This document shows, piece by piece, positions 34,544-42,736 of a stretch of 64,000 nt of DNA. This DNA is from Rhodopirellula islandica (GTDB taxonomy: Bacteria; Planctomycetota; Planctomycetia; Pirellulales; Pirellulaceae): the NCBI RefSeq assembly GCF_001027925.1, contig NZ_LECT01000045.1:1-64000 (forward strand), in the 5' to 3' direction. How positions within the stretch are numbered: the first letter of the stretch is position 1; each line of letters opens with the position of its first letter. The position numbers and the translations under genes were made by a program. The notes under the pieces were generated by a model. The model made no database searches. It worked only from the letters and a program-made list of their open reading frames with translations, and had not been told where the DNA came from.

Positions 34544-35341
34544 ATGTCACACGAGTCAGCCGCTGCCCATGATTCAACCGAACCCAATCTCGATGCGACG
34601 AAGTTTGCCGAGGTGACATCGGGGGTCTATCGCCGCTTCGATCCGGAATCGGTTTGGATGGCATTGCGCTATGCGGTCGGGCAACAATTGTTCGATGAGA
34701 ACCCGACGATCATGTTGATGTTCGTGCGAATTGCGGAAATCTATCCGGAGGCTCATGCACGATTGCAGGAAATGCGGTCCCAGGAATCCGGTCCGTTGCG
34801 TCAAGCGATTGACTTGATTGTCGATCCCCCCAACGAGCTTCGTGAAGCGAAGTACCTGCCCGATTCGATTCAGTCGCCCGGTGAGATGGATCTGTGTTGG
34901 GCGGAGTTTCTAGTGACCGGGAAAACGGAAGTCGTTGCAAAGATTGTTGCCGTGCTGGACCGAGACGACCGGACTCGTGAATTCCTCAATCAAACGCTCT
35001 CCAGCGATGCGGCTGATTTAAAATTGTCCGATGCGGAGCGTACTGAGCTTCAACAATTCGGAATTGGAATCGGGAAGTTGTCTGAAGATGCCCGTTGGGA
35101 GGTCATGACACCAGGTGATACCGATCTGTTTCTATGGCTGGCGATCAAAGACCAAAATGCAACCTGTTCGCGGATTTTGCAAGCGATGGACGAGCCACTG
35201 AAACTGCACTTGGCGAGCAAGGGAGCCGCGCTCTGGTCACTTCAGGCGAATGCGACGCAGCACGGAACGATTCGCTTGCTTTGTGAACAGGCAAGCAAGC
35301 AACCTGGTGGCTTCGGACGAAAACTCCTGGTTCCAGCCTGA
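34544..35341 (+). CDS. Protein of unknown function flanked by two repeat elements
   Basis: The protein has 265 residues with no signal peptide or membrane span, and is acidic and mostly helical. Landmarks seen only by eye are SGVYRRFDPESVWMALRYAV near residue 25, IMLMFVRIAEIYPEAHARLQ near 56, and a Gly-Lys GIGIGKLSEDARWEV segment near 170. No family was recognised. Base use is like its neighbours. The gene lies between direct copies of the 178-bp element (34197-34374 and 35579-35756), so the segment could be lost by recombination between them. Confidence 0.75.
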   Translation: MSHESAAAHDSTEPNLDATKFAEVTSGVYRRFDPESVWMALRYAVGQQLFDENPTIMLMFVRIAEIYPEAHARLQEMRSQESGPLRQAIDLIVDPPNELREAKYLPDSIQSPGEMDLCWAEFLVTGKTEVVAKIVAVLDRDDRTREFLNQTLSSDAADLKLSDAERTELQQFGIGIGKLSEDARWEVMTPGDTDLFLWLAIKDQNATCSRILQAMDEPLKLHLASKGAALWSLQANATQHGTIRLLCEQASKQPGGFGRKLLVPA

Positions 35342-35754
35342 TCTTTCCCCCACTGCGTGCGGCGAATGCTAGCGGCCAACCACAGTCCAAAAACAATGCC
35401 TTGATCTATCCGTCGCGTCGGATCGCCGGCTGACGCCACCCACCAAACCTCGGCTCGCGAGTGCCGCTGCGTAGGGTCCATTTGTCTTGTCAGTCGGGGC
35501 CGAGATAGAGAGCACTGCCATGCCGCGGCCTCAGCGACGTGAACAGTTTGATCCCAGCGAAGTTGGGATCGGGATCCTAAAAGGTGTCAGGTACCTTTTT
35601 GGGGGACTGGGGGATTTGCTTCGTTGATGGTGTCATCGCGTGATGCGATTGAGGCAGCGTTTTTCTTGCTGGAACCGCCTCCGAACCGTTTCCAGTTCAG
35701 AGGCTGCAGGAGCGGTAAATTACCTATTCATCCAAAAAGGTACCTGACACCTTT
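35342..35754. other. Intergenic region containing the second 178-bp element
   Basis: About 410 nt with no supported gene. The element occupies 35579-35756 and reaches the stop codon of the leftward sulfatase. The remaining 235 nt show nothing recognisable. Confidence 0.5.
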
Positions 35755-35756
35755 TT
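35579..35756 (+). repeat. 178-bp palindrome-ended element, copy 2
   Basis: This is a near-identical direct copy of 34197-34374, about 1.4 kb away. The hexamer GGATCC occurs on both sides (35572-35577 and 35758-35763), one base outside the terminal repeats, which could be a target duplication or coincidence since it is palindromic. Its right end provides the TAA stop codon of the sulfatase gene. Confidence 0.9.
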
Positions 35757-37188
35757 AGGATCCGATGAGGGTGGCGGAGAGTTCGAGGGTGTCGCCGAGG
35801 TCTTTTTGGAGGCTTTGGAGTTGCTCGAAGAGGTGTTTGACGACCGGTTGCATGGCGGGGTTGGTGGCCAGATCGGTTTGCTCGCCGGGATCGTTTTGCA
35901 TGTCAAACAGTTGCACTGTTTTGGCTTTGGGGAACACGATCAGTTTGTGCTCGGGCGTGCGAATGCTGCGTTGCAGATTCAGGTAGGCGCCGTAGATGGC
36001 TGGGTACGGTGTCACCGCTCCGTCCATCAACGGGAGCACGCTGTGGAAGTCGACGTGTTCCGGTTTCTCAATCTTTGCCAGTTCCAGCGTCGTTGGCATC
36101 ACGTCTTGCAGGTAGATCGGTTCTTCCATTCGACCGCCCGCATTGACGCCGGGGCCTTTGACGAGAAACGGAACGCGGACGCTGTGGTCGTAGGGGTTCT
36201 GCTTTCCGAGAAGACCATGTTGGCCGACAGCGAGGCCGTGGTCGGCGGTGAAGAAGATCCATGTGTTGTCGGCTTTGCCGGAAGCCTCAACCGAATCGAG
36301 GATGCGGCCAATCATCGCGTCCATGTGCGTTAGCAACGCGTAGTACTCGCGACGGTGTACCCGAACGGCGTATTCGGTCCGTGGAAATGGCGCCAGACGC
36401 TCGTCCCGAAGGTTGCGGCCACATCCGATTTCTTCTGCGTAAGGGTGCAGCGGTTGGTAGTTCGCGGGGACCAAGATGTTTTCCGCAGGGTATTTGTCGA
36501 GGTATTCCTGCGGGGCTTGGCGAGGATCGTGAGTGGCATTGAAGGCCAGGTACATGAACGTGGGTTGGTCGTGCTGGGCCGCATCAGCGAAGAAGTCATC
36601 GCTGTGATTGGCGACGACTTCGCTCCAGTGCGTGCCGCCTTCCCAGAATCCGCCCCACTTCGGATCCGATGGCGACCATGGATCCGGTTGGCCTTCGATC
36701 GGGCGGTTGTAGCCTTCGGGGAAATCCTTGGGCATGCCGGCTCGGGTATCGCGAACGACGTCGAATGACTTTTCGGCGCTCGCGCGACAATGCCATTTGC
36801 CGGTCATGTAGGTGCGGTAACCGGCGGCCTTCATCATCTCGCCCCACCAGCGACCTGCTTGGCGTTCCTTTTCGGATTGGTTGTAGATTTCCTGCGCCTG
36901 CCAAACAAAGCGTCCCGAGTTCAGCATCGTGCGGCTGGCCAAGCAAACGGCACCGCTCCAGGAGCCCATGTTGTAGGCGTGATTGAACGAGGTGCCTTCG
37001 CGAGCGAGGCGGTCGAGGTTAGGGGTCTCGACCTCTTCGTTGCCAAGTTCCGCGATGGAATCGAAGCACAAGTCATCAGCGAAGATGAAGATGATGTTGG
37101 GGCGTTCGTCCGCGAAGGTTTTCGAGGAGGTGCCATTGAGAAAAAGCGTGCCCAGAAAAAGGCACGCTGCGATCACTGAGCGATTCAT
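35755..37188 (-). CDS. Secreted sulfatase
   Basis: The protein has 477 residues from ATG 37188 (an in-frame TTG lies 9 nt upstream). The signal peptide is SVIAACLFLGTLFLNG, cleaving near TFA-DE. Sulfatase landmarks are PNIIFIFADDLCFD (metal Asp pair), the formylglycine site CLASR within GAVCLASRTMLNSGR (fits C-x-[PA]-x-R, with Ala rather than Pro), MTGKWHC, and FFTADHGLAVGQHGLLGKQN. It hydrolyses sulfate esters, most likely of marine polysaccharides, in the periplasm after maturation by a formylglycine-generating enzyme. The stop codon TAA falls on the edge of the 178-bp repeat element. Confidence 0.92.
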   Translation of the reverse strand: MNRSVIAACLFLGTLFLNGTSSKTFADERPNIIFIFADDLCFDSIAELGNEEVETPNLDRLAREGTSFNHAYNMGSWSGAVCLASRTMLNSGRFVWQAQEIYNQSEKERQAGRWWGEMMKAAGYRTYMTGKWHCRASAEKSFDVVRDTRAGMPKDFPEGYNRPIEGQPDPWSPSDPKWGGFWEGGTHWSEVVANHSDDFFADAAQHDQPTFMYLAFNATHDPRQAPQEYLDKYPAENILVPANYQPLHPYAEEIGCGRNLRDERLAPFPRTEYAVRVHRREYYALLTHMDAMIGRILDSVEASGKADNTWIFFTADHGLAVGQHGLLGKQNPYDHSVRVPFLVKGPGVNAGGRMEEPIYLQDVMPTTLELAKIEKPEHVDFHSVLPLMDGAVTPYPAIYGAYLNLQRSIRTPEHKLIVFPKAKTVQLFDMQNDPGEQTDLATNPAMQPVVKHLFEQLQSLQKDLGDTLELSATLIGS

Positions 37189-37272
37189 GAGCGACAAAAG
37201 CTAGGTGGGAAGCGGGTGGGGAAGGTTCCCAGTCTAGCTCAATGATTTTGTCTCGGGTGGGCTCGATGGAGC

Positions 37273-38946
37273 TCAGCTGGCACCCAATTCGACATCGATT
37301 TTGGCGTCGCGTGCTGCATCTCGCAATTTGCTCAACGCCCGAGCTTCCAGTTGACGCACGCGTTCTTTGGTCACGCCCATTTCTTCGCCGACTTCTTTCA
37401 GGGTCAATGGCTCCACACCACGCTGCAAGCCGAAGCGAGCAGAGATGATCTTTTGTTCACGTTCGTCCAGGCGGTCCAGGATACGAGCCAGCTCGCGCTG
37501 ACGCTGGAGCTGAACGGTTTCTTCCAGGTACGGATCCAGACGTTCGTCTTGGTGTGCAACGAACATTTCTTCTGGAGTCGCACGGAAGCGATCACGATGT
37601 TTGAATTCGTTCGGGATGGTTCGAGCGAAGTTCTTCATGATCGCCCAGGAGGCGTAGGTGCTGAACTTATTGCCTCGCGAGTAATCGAATTTTTCCACGG
37701 CACGGATCAAGGACATGTTGCCGTCGCTGATCAATGAGAAGAAGTCTTCGGCCGATGCGACATGGCGCTTCGCGATGGAAACGACCAAACGCAAGTTCGA
37801 TTGCACGATCTTGTTCTTCACCTTGACCGCTTCTTCGTACAACGATTGGATTTGATCCATCACAGCGGTGTCCATTCGGTCCGCTTCGATCAGTGATTGA
37901 CGCAGTTTGTTGGCACGGTGCTTGAGGTAATTCATTTTGCGGAAGAGGTGCCCCTCTTGCTCCCGGTTCAACAACGGGACGTCGTAGAGGGCCGCCAAGT
38001 AGCTTGGCAATTCCGAGGGAGCCCGCACTTTGCGAGCGGATTCGGAAACGGGCATCTCGCCCAGGTACTCGGCTTCTCGCGAGGTGTCTTCGAAGTCTTC
38101 GTTGTAGATGTACTCCAGAGGCATCTCCAGCAGATGCTGCATCCGAACTTCGTTCAGGATCCGCTGGATGCTGGTGCGAGTGCGTTTGAAGCGTTTGCAC
38201 AATTGAGGGATCGTCGCACCATGCAATTGCAGTTGGTGGATCACTCGTTTGTCTTCTTCGCTGAGTGTCTCGCGGTGATGAGGGAAGATCGCAAGTTGTC
38301 GATTCTTGGCGTCGAAGTTTTTCAGCGTGTAGCGAACCGTTTCGGGCGAACGGTGCATGATCGATGCGATTTGCTGGATGACTTCGGCAAACGTGGCTCC
38401 GCCTTCGACCAATTGCCGAGCGCGTTCGACCATCTCGGTCTTCTCATTGTCGCTCAATTGGCTGAAACGTTCGCCGCGACGGACTTTGTCTCGGTTGTTG
38501 GCAATGAAGCGATCGACGCTGCTGTTCAGGAAGCCGACTCGTTTGCGTTTGCCGAACAGGAATTTGCGGCTGACCAAGCCGGCGTCACGCCAGCGGCTGA
38601 TGGTCTTGGTGGAAACGTGGAAATTGCGACTGAGATCGGCGACGGTGTGCACGTGCTCACCGGCTTCGTCCGCACTGATGTCGGCTGAATCGGAAAGGTC
38701 TTCGATCAGCAAACGCAGGTCGTGCACCAAGTCGGCCGACGCGATCGTTTGACGCAGTGAAGATTCGGGGCGGTAGTTGGTGATCCGGAAGGTGACGTAG
38801 TCCATTGAGTAATCACGATCGGGCTGAATTTCCGACAGCAATTTCTCGGCCAGCAAGGACTGCTCGACCTTCTTGGCTCGAGGGCTGAATCGAGACAGTT
38901 GATCGCGAAGTTCTTTGACAGCAATGTTTCGGTAAGACGCATGCAT
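37273..38946 (-). CDS. Sigma-70 factor with three N-terminal helix-turn-helix units
   Basis: The protein has 557 residues. Three DNA-binding-like helix-turn-helix segments precede the sigma core: about 100-150 (TVADLSRNFHVSTKTISRWR, MerR/excisionase-like), 180-212 (FAEVIQQIASIMHRSPETVR) and 236-268 (ATIPQLCKRFKRTRTSIQRI). The sigma part has region 1.2-like 313-345, region 2 at 381-450 ([20 protein letters not shown]) and region 4 at 483-545 (LTLKEVGEEMGVTKERVRQL). Region 3 is short or missing. In region 2.3-2.4 the usual [10 protein letters not shown] reads YASWAIMKNFARTIP, so the second melting tryptophan is Ala. It is probably an alternative sigma factor with altered promoter choice and added DNA contacts. 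It appears monocistronic with a long upstream region. Confidence 0.85.
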   Translation of the reverse strand: MHASYRNIAVKELRDQLSRFSPRAKKVEQSLLAEKLLSEIQPDRDYSMDYVTFRITNYRPESSLRQTIASADLVHDLRLLIEDLSDSADISADEAGEHVHTVADLSRNFHVSTKTISRWRDAGLVSRKFLFGKRKRVGFLNSSVDRFIANNRDKVRRGERFSQLSDNEKTEMVERARQLVEGGATFAEVIQQIASIMHRSPETVRYTLKNFDAKNRQLAIFPHHRETLSEEDKRVIHQLQLHGATIPQLCKRFKRTRTSIQRILNEVRMQHLLEMPLEYIYNEDFEDTSREAEYLGEMPVSESARKVRAPSELPSYLAALYDVPLLNREQEGHLFRKMNYLKHRANKLRQSLIEADRMDTAVMDQIQSLYEEAVKVKNKIVQSNLRLVVSIAKRHVASAEDFFSLISDGNMSLIRAVEKFDYSRGNKFSTYASWAIMKNFARTIPNEFKHRDRFRATPEEMFVAHQDERLDPYLEETVQLQRQRELARILDRLDEREQKIISARFGLQRGVEPLTLKEVGEEMGVTKERVRQLEARALSKLRDAARDAKIDVELGAS

Positions 38947-39271
38947 GATCTTGGTTTCCCAATGCCAGATTGTCCGTGCCGTTGTCCTTGCGACCCCGGC
39001 GGGTCGTCAGCACGTCAATCCAATTTGCCCGGGGGTCGCCTTATCCGTAAGACGATCGGTTTGATCGGGCAGGGAGACTTCGTTTTCAACGCCGCCCAAA
39101 CGGGCTGCTCAAAAACCATCCTATTTCTCACTGCCGTCTCGTCCAGCGCGACTCCGTGCCACGCCAGTTGAAGGCATCCGAGCATCAGATCACTGAAATT
39201 CGGCTGACTTCTTGGGCTGTCCTGATTAGAGCGTGTGAGCTCACCGAGAGTTCGCTGAGATCACCGTTGAT

Positions 39272-39297
39272 AGCGAAAAAGACGAGTTTTTCGTCTT
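39272..39297 (-). terminator. Terminator-like hairpin in the sigma gene leader
   Basis: On the minus strand AAGACGA, a 5-nt loop and TCGTCTT form a stem that runs directly into TTTCG. It lies about 330 nt upstream of the sigma gene ATG, so it could be an attenuator or the end of a small RNA. The stem is short, and the assignment is weak. Confidence 0.3.
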
Positions 39298-39428
39298 CGA
39301 TACCTCACCAAGTTCCCCTCGTTGACCCAGTGTCAAAAAGGAAGCGAACCTGCTGAAGTGCGCGGCTACCCTGCCCTGATCAGGACGAGGGACCACTAGT
39401 GAAAGTTTCAGGCCAAACGGTCCGCTCC

Positions 39429-39451
39429 AAGTCAAAAAAACGATTTGACTT
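39429..39451. promoter_or_regulatory. Operator-like palindrome
   Basis: AAGTCAAA (39429-39436) and TTTGACTT (39444-39451) are perfect inverted half-sites separated by 7 nt. It sits in a long divergent region, the kind of place where a dimeric regulator would bind. No regulator can be named from the sequence. Confidence 0.35.
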
Positions 39452-39709
39452 TGCAAGTGTCCCGCAAAACGCTTGGTTTTCTCGTGCACAAAATTTTTGA
39501 GGCTACGAGCAAGTGTCCTTGTCACTGTCAAAAAAGTGCAAAGTTTACAATCAGTTTGAAACTTTGGCGGTCTCAGATTGAGAAAGGCGGCAAGAAGTGC
39601 GAGATCCGGTCAACCGCGAGAACCGGTCGAGCCGATTGAACGGATTGAGGCCGCCCATGCGAAGCGGTCGCGAGATTTTCGACTCTGCCGCCAATCCGCT
39701 GAATTGATC

Positions 39710-41323
39710 ATGACGAATTCGACTTCTAGCTGTGTTTCTTCGAATTCTCCTTCCGCGACTCGTCGTGCGTTCCTGGCTCGCTTGCTGGCGATGGGCGGCG
39801 TGGCGGGGACGTGGGGCGCGAGTTCGATTGCTGTTGCCGCGGGGCCTGCGGAGGCCAGCGATGTGATCCTTCGCCCTCGCTTGGATCTGGGGCTGTATCG
39901 CGTTCGAATGGAAATGGACGTCAAGGGGAATGTCAATTTGACCAAGGACCCGTTGCTGGCTCGTGGCAATGACTCGAGCGCGAAGCAGCAGTTGCCGATC
40001 ACCGCGAAAATCGCCTTGGATTACGAGGAGCGTTTGTTGCGGCCGCGAAACGCGGACATGGAATCGCCGATCATCGCGGCGGAGCGTCATTACCACACGG
40101 CGGAGGGTGTCAGCCGGTTGAGCCGCTTGGACCAAACCTCGCAATTGCGAGACAATTTGGGCTCGATTGTGGCTCGCCGTGACACATTGCCAGAGGCGAT
40201 TTATTCGACCAGCGACTACCTGAACCATGACGAGCTGGATCTTCTCCGGACGCCCATTGCGAGCGTCGCGCTCGACCATCTTTTGCCGACCCAAACGTTG
40301 ACGGTGGGCGAGAAAGTGGCGCTCGATTCGAACGATTTGGCTTCCGCGTTCAACCTCAGTGGTGTGGCGGCGAGCGACGTTGAAATCAGTTTGGTTTCCA
40401 ATGATGCCAGCAACGCGAAATTGCAGTTTCAGGGCAAGCTGGATGGATTTGTCAGTGGGGTGCCAACGCAGTTGCGGGTGCTCGGCAAACTGACCTTCCA
40501 GCATTCGGTGAGAACGGTCACTTGGGCCGCGGTCGCGATTCACGAGACTCGCGAAATCGGGATGGCGGAACCCGGGTTCGATGTCACAGCGACGATTCGG
40601 ATGATCCGCAAGCCGCTGGAAACGCCTCAGGCATTGCCACGCACAGCGGTTGCCGTCGATTTCGATTCTCCGCCGCCATCGGAGCGGATGCTGATGGCGA
40701 TTGACTGCGAGAAAATTGGTGTTTCGGCGCTGCTGGACCGCCGGTGGCGGATCATGCAGGATGGTGCCGGGCAGGCCATTCTGCGGATGATCGAGAACGA
40801 ACAGAGCATCGCCCAGTGCAACCTGAGGTCCTTGCCAAGTTTCTCGGAAGGCAAGCAGTTGACGCTGGAAGCATTCGAAGCGGATGTGCAACGAACGCTG
40901 GGCAAGCAGCTCGATCAGTTGATGCGATCCGAGGAGCAGTTGGCTGATTCGGGATTGCGAGTGTTGCATGTCACGGCCACGGGCGAAGTCGAGGGCATTC
41001 CGATTCAGTGGATCATGATGCACTTCAGCGATGATACCGGACGCCGCGTCCAAGCGACCCTGACGATGGATGGTGAAAGCGTGACTCGGTTGGACGGCTC
41101 GGATGTCCAATTGGCCGCTTCGCTGCAGTGGTCAGGACCTGGGGTCACCGGTGGCGAAGAAATCGACGTCGACTCGGCAGAAAAATCCGGCTTGGACGGC
41201 ACGGAAACAGCTTCCTCGGCCGGTCAGCAATTAAGATTGGAGGCAGCTGACGTGGTCGACCCGAGCAAAACTGGCCCGGAACACGTCATCTCAGCCAGTG
41301 ATCTTCCCACGACCAAGCGTTAA
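39710..41323 (+). CDS. Tat-exported protein of unknown function
   Basis: The protein has 537 residues from ATG 39710 (the frame is open upstream to 39578). The leader ATRRAFLARLLAMGGVAGTW has a twin-arginine motif and ends near AVAA. The mature protein is mixed beta-rich with many polar residues; a VGEKVALDSNDLASAFNLSG segment near 205-225 and an EGKQLTLEAFEADVQRTLGK segment near 385 stand out, but no family was recognised. It is probably planctomycete-specific and cell-envelope-located. It ends 12 nt before the next exported protein gene, so the two likely act together. Confidence 0.75.
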   Translation: MTNSTSSCVSSNSPSATRRAFLARLLAMGGVAGTWGASSIAVAAGPAEASDVILRPRLDLGLYRVRMEMDVKGNVNLTKDPLLARGNDSSAKQQLPITAKIALDYEERLLRPRNADMESPIIAAERHYHTAEGVSRLSRLDQTSQLRDNLGSIVARRDTLPEAIYSTSDYLNHDELDLLRTPIASVALDHLLPTQTLTVGEKVALDSNDLASAFNLSGVAASDVEISLVSNDASNAKLQFQGKLDGFVSGVPTQLRVLGKLTFQHSVRTVTWAAVAIHETREIGMAEPGFDVTATIRMIRKPLETPQALPRTAVAVDFDSPPPSERMLMAIDCEKIGVSALLDRRWRIMQDGAGQAILRMIENEQSIAQCNLRSLPSFSEGKQLTLEAFEADVQRTLGKQLDQLMRSEEQLADSGLRVLHVTATGEVEGIPIQWIMMHFSDDTGRRVQATLTMDGESVTRLDGSDVQLAASLQWSGPGVTGGEEIDVDSAEKSGLDGTETASSAGQQLRLEAADVVDPSKTGPEHVISASDLPTTKR

Positions 41324-41335
41324 CGACGGCTTTTC

Positions 41336-42406
41336 ATGTTCACTTTCGCCACACGATCTCGATCTTTGGACGACCTTTCGGCAGGCTTGCCGCAAAGGCG
41401 GGGCTGGACCGGCGTGCTGGCGCAATGGACGCAAAAACCGGTCATTGCTGTTGTTTTGTGCGTATCTGCGGGCACTTTTTCGGTGACCGCCAACGCTCAG
41501 AACGCGGACCCGTCGGTTCAGGTTCAAACGGAATTCGCGCCGGGCGTGGTGACGGAGATCCCGCCCGCCCCGGATCCGAAGGAAACGTTTGACGGGCCAC
41601 TGACGCTGAAGTCGATCATGGAGAGCCACCCTGAAATCGCGTGGCAGAGCGACAAGCACCCCAATGGCGAGCCACATTTCGACCCTCGTTCACGCACGCT
41701 CGAGGAAATGGCGAAGCAAGTGATTTTGCGTCGCGAAATTTTCTGCTTTGAGTTTTCGTTCAAACCGCTGCGTCAGATGTACTTGGACGTGCCACGTCCG
41801 GACGGCCGACTGCAGCGAAAGTTGGTGCACTACATGGTGTATCGCGTTCGATATCGCGGCGGTGATTTACGTCCCGCTGTCGACGACCCCGACACTCCGA
41901 TTTACCAACGGATCGAATCGGTCAGCTACAGTTCCCGGCGATTCTTCCCGATGTTGGTGTTGAAGGATCACGAGAGCGACCGGAAGTATGTCGATCAGAT
42001 CTTGCCTGCAGCCATGGATCGCATTGCGATTCGCGAGCAAATCACTGCACCACTGCACAATTCGGTGGACATCAGCACTGTCAAAATCCCACGCACGTCG
42101 GACAAGAATGCTCCCGGCACTTGGGGGGTCGCGACTTGGGTGGATGTGGAACCTGGATTGGATTTCTTCTCAATCGACGTGTTCGGTTTGACGAATGCAT
42201 TTGAACAGGACGGTGAAGGCGACGACGCACCGTACCGCCGGAAAGCGTTGACATTGAACTTCTATCGCCCTGGCGATGGAATGGATCAAACGGAAGACCG
42301 GGTTCGCTTTGGCGTGCCTGCGTATTCGGATCCAGAAGAGCAAAAATACATGCTCGACCAATATGGGCTAGAACGACGACTTGATTACACGTGGACGTTC
42401 CGCTAA
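41336..42406 (+). CDS. Exported protein of unknown function, partner of the preceding gene
   Basis: The protein has 356 residues. A hydrophobic stretch at residues 35-52 (PVIAVVLCVSAGTFSVTANA) ends with an AxA signal-peptidase site; the 34-residue n-region is long. The mature part begins with an acidic linker, then contains KQVILRREIFCFEFSFKPLR, a LVHYMVYRVRYRG strand, GTWGVATWVDVEPGLDFFSI and FGLTNAFE, suggesting a beta-sandwich. No family was recognised. It starts 12 nt after the preceding exported protein gene and is followed 59 nt later by rpmA. Confidence 0.75.
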   Translation: MFTFATRSRSLDDLSAGLPQRRGWTGVLAQWTQKPVIAVVLCVSAGTFSVTANAQNADPSVQVQTEFAPGVVTEIPPAPDPKETFDGPLTLKSIMESHPEIAWQSDKHPNGEPHFDPRSRTLEEMAKQVILRREIFCFEFSFKPLRQMYLDVPRPDGRLQRKLVHYMVYRVRYRGGDLRPAVDDPDTPIYQRIESVSYSSRRFFPMLVLKDHESDRKYVDQILPAAMDRIAIREQITAPLHNSVDISTVKIPRTSDKNAPGTWGVATWVDVEPGLDFFSIDVFGLTNAFEQDGEGDDAPYRRKALTLNFYRPGDGMDQTEDRVRFGVPAYSDPEEQKYMLDQYGLERRLDYTWTFR

Positions 42407-42465
42407 TCTCTCGCCCTCTCAAATAATCTACAAACACTCCTCACTGATCAAAACGCAGAACTTCG

Positions 42466-42711
42466 ATGGCACACAAAAAGGGTCAGGGCAGCAGCCGCAA
42501 CGGTCGTGACAGCAACGCGCAACGTCGTGGTGTCAAGAAATTCGGCGGTGAAGCCGTTATCGCCGGTAACATCTTGGTTCGTCAGGTTGGAACGAAGTTC
42601 CACCCAGGTGCGGGTGTCGGCATGGGCAACGACTACACCTTGTTCGCATTGGTCGACGGCAAAGTCCGTTTTGACCGCGAAGGTCGTCGCGTCAACATTG
42701 ACGTTGCCTGA
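42466..42711 (+). CDS. rpmA: 50S ribosomal protein L27
   Basis: The protein has 81 residues, normal length. It starts [20 protein letters not shown], then [20 protein letters not shown] and [20 protein letters not shown]: the typical L27 pattern, whose N-terminal tail reaches the peptidyl-transferase centre. There is no cleavable Firmicutes-type N-terminal extension. rplU (L21) and obgE, the usual neighbours, are absent here; a helicase gene follows after 25 nt. Confidence 0.97.
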   Translation: MAHKKGQGSSRNGRDSNAQRRGVKKFGGEAVIAGNILVRQVGTKFHPGAGVGMGNDYTLFALVDGKVRFDREGRRVNIDVA

Positions 42712-42736
42712 ATAAACCACGGCTGAATCTTCTTCC

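Larger units (their letters stand above)
38947..39709. other. 763-bp divergent regulatory region
   Basis: There is no supported gene between the multi-HTH sigma gene (leftward) and an exported-protein gene (rightward). The stretch is AT-richer than its neighbours in 39180-39560. It holds a palindrome at 39429-39451, a terminator-like hairpin at 39272-39297, and three TGTCAAAAA or AGTCAAAAA runs (about 39329, 39430, 39526). A weak -10-like TACAAT occurs at 39546-39551 on the plus strand. A small RNA or long leader is possible. Confidence 0.5.

Noticed and set aside
35242-35481. 79-codon minus-strand frame beyond the second element
   Set aside because: It overlaps the end of the orphan gene in antisense and lacks motifs; kept only as evidence that the frame stays open past the element.
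35724-35906. 60-codon frame across the end of the 178-bp element and the sulfatase 3' end
   Set aside because: It is out of frame with the sulfatase and made of low-complexity Pro/Ser/Thr shadow codons.
39551-41110. 519-codon frame antisense to the Tat-exported protein gene
   Set aside because: Its composition is Arg/Gln/His-rich as expected of an antisense frame; the plus-strand frame has a proper export leader and operon context.
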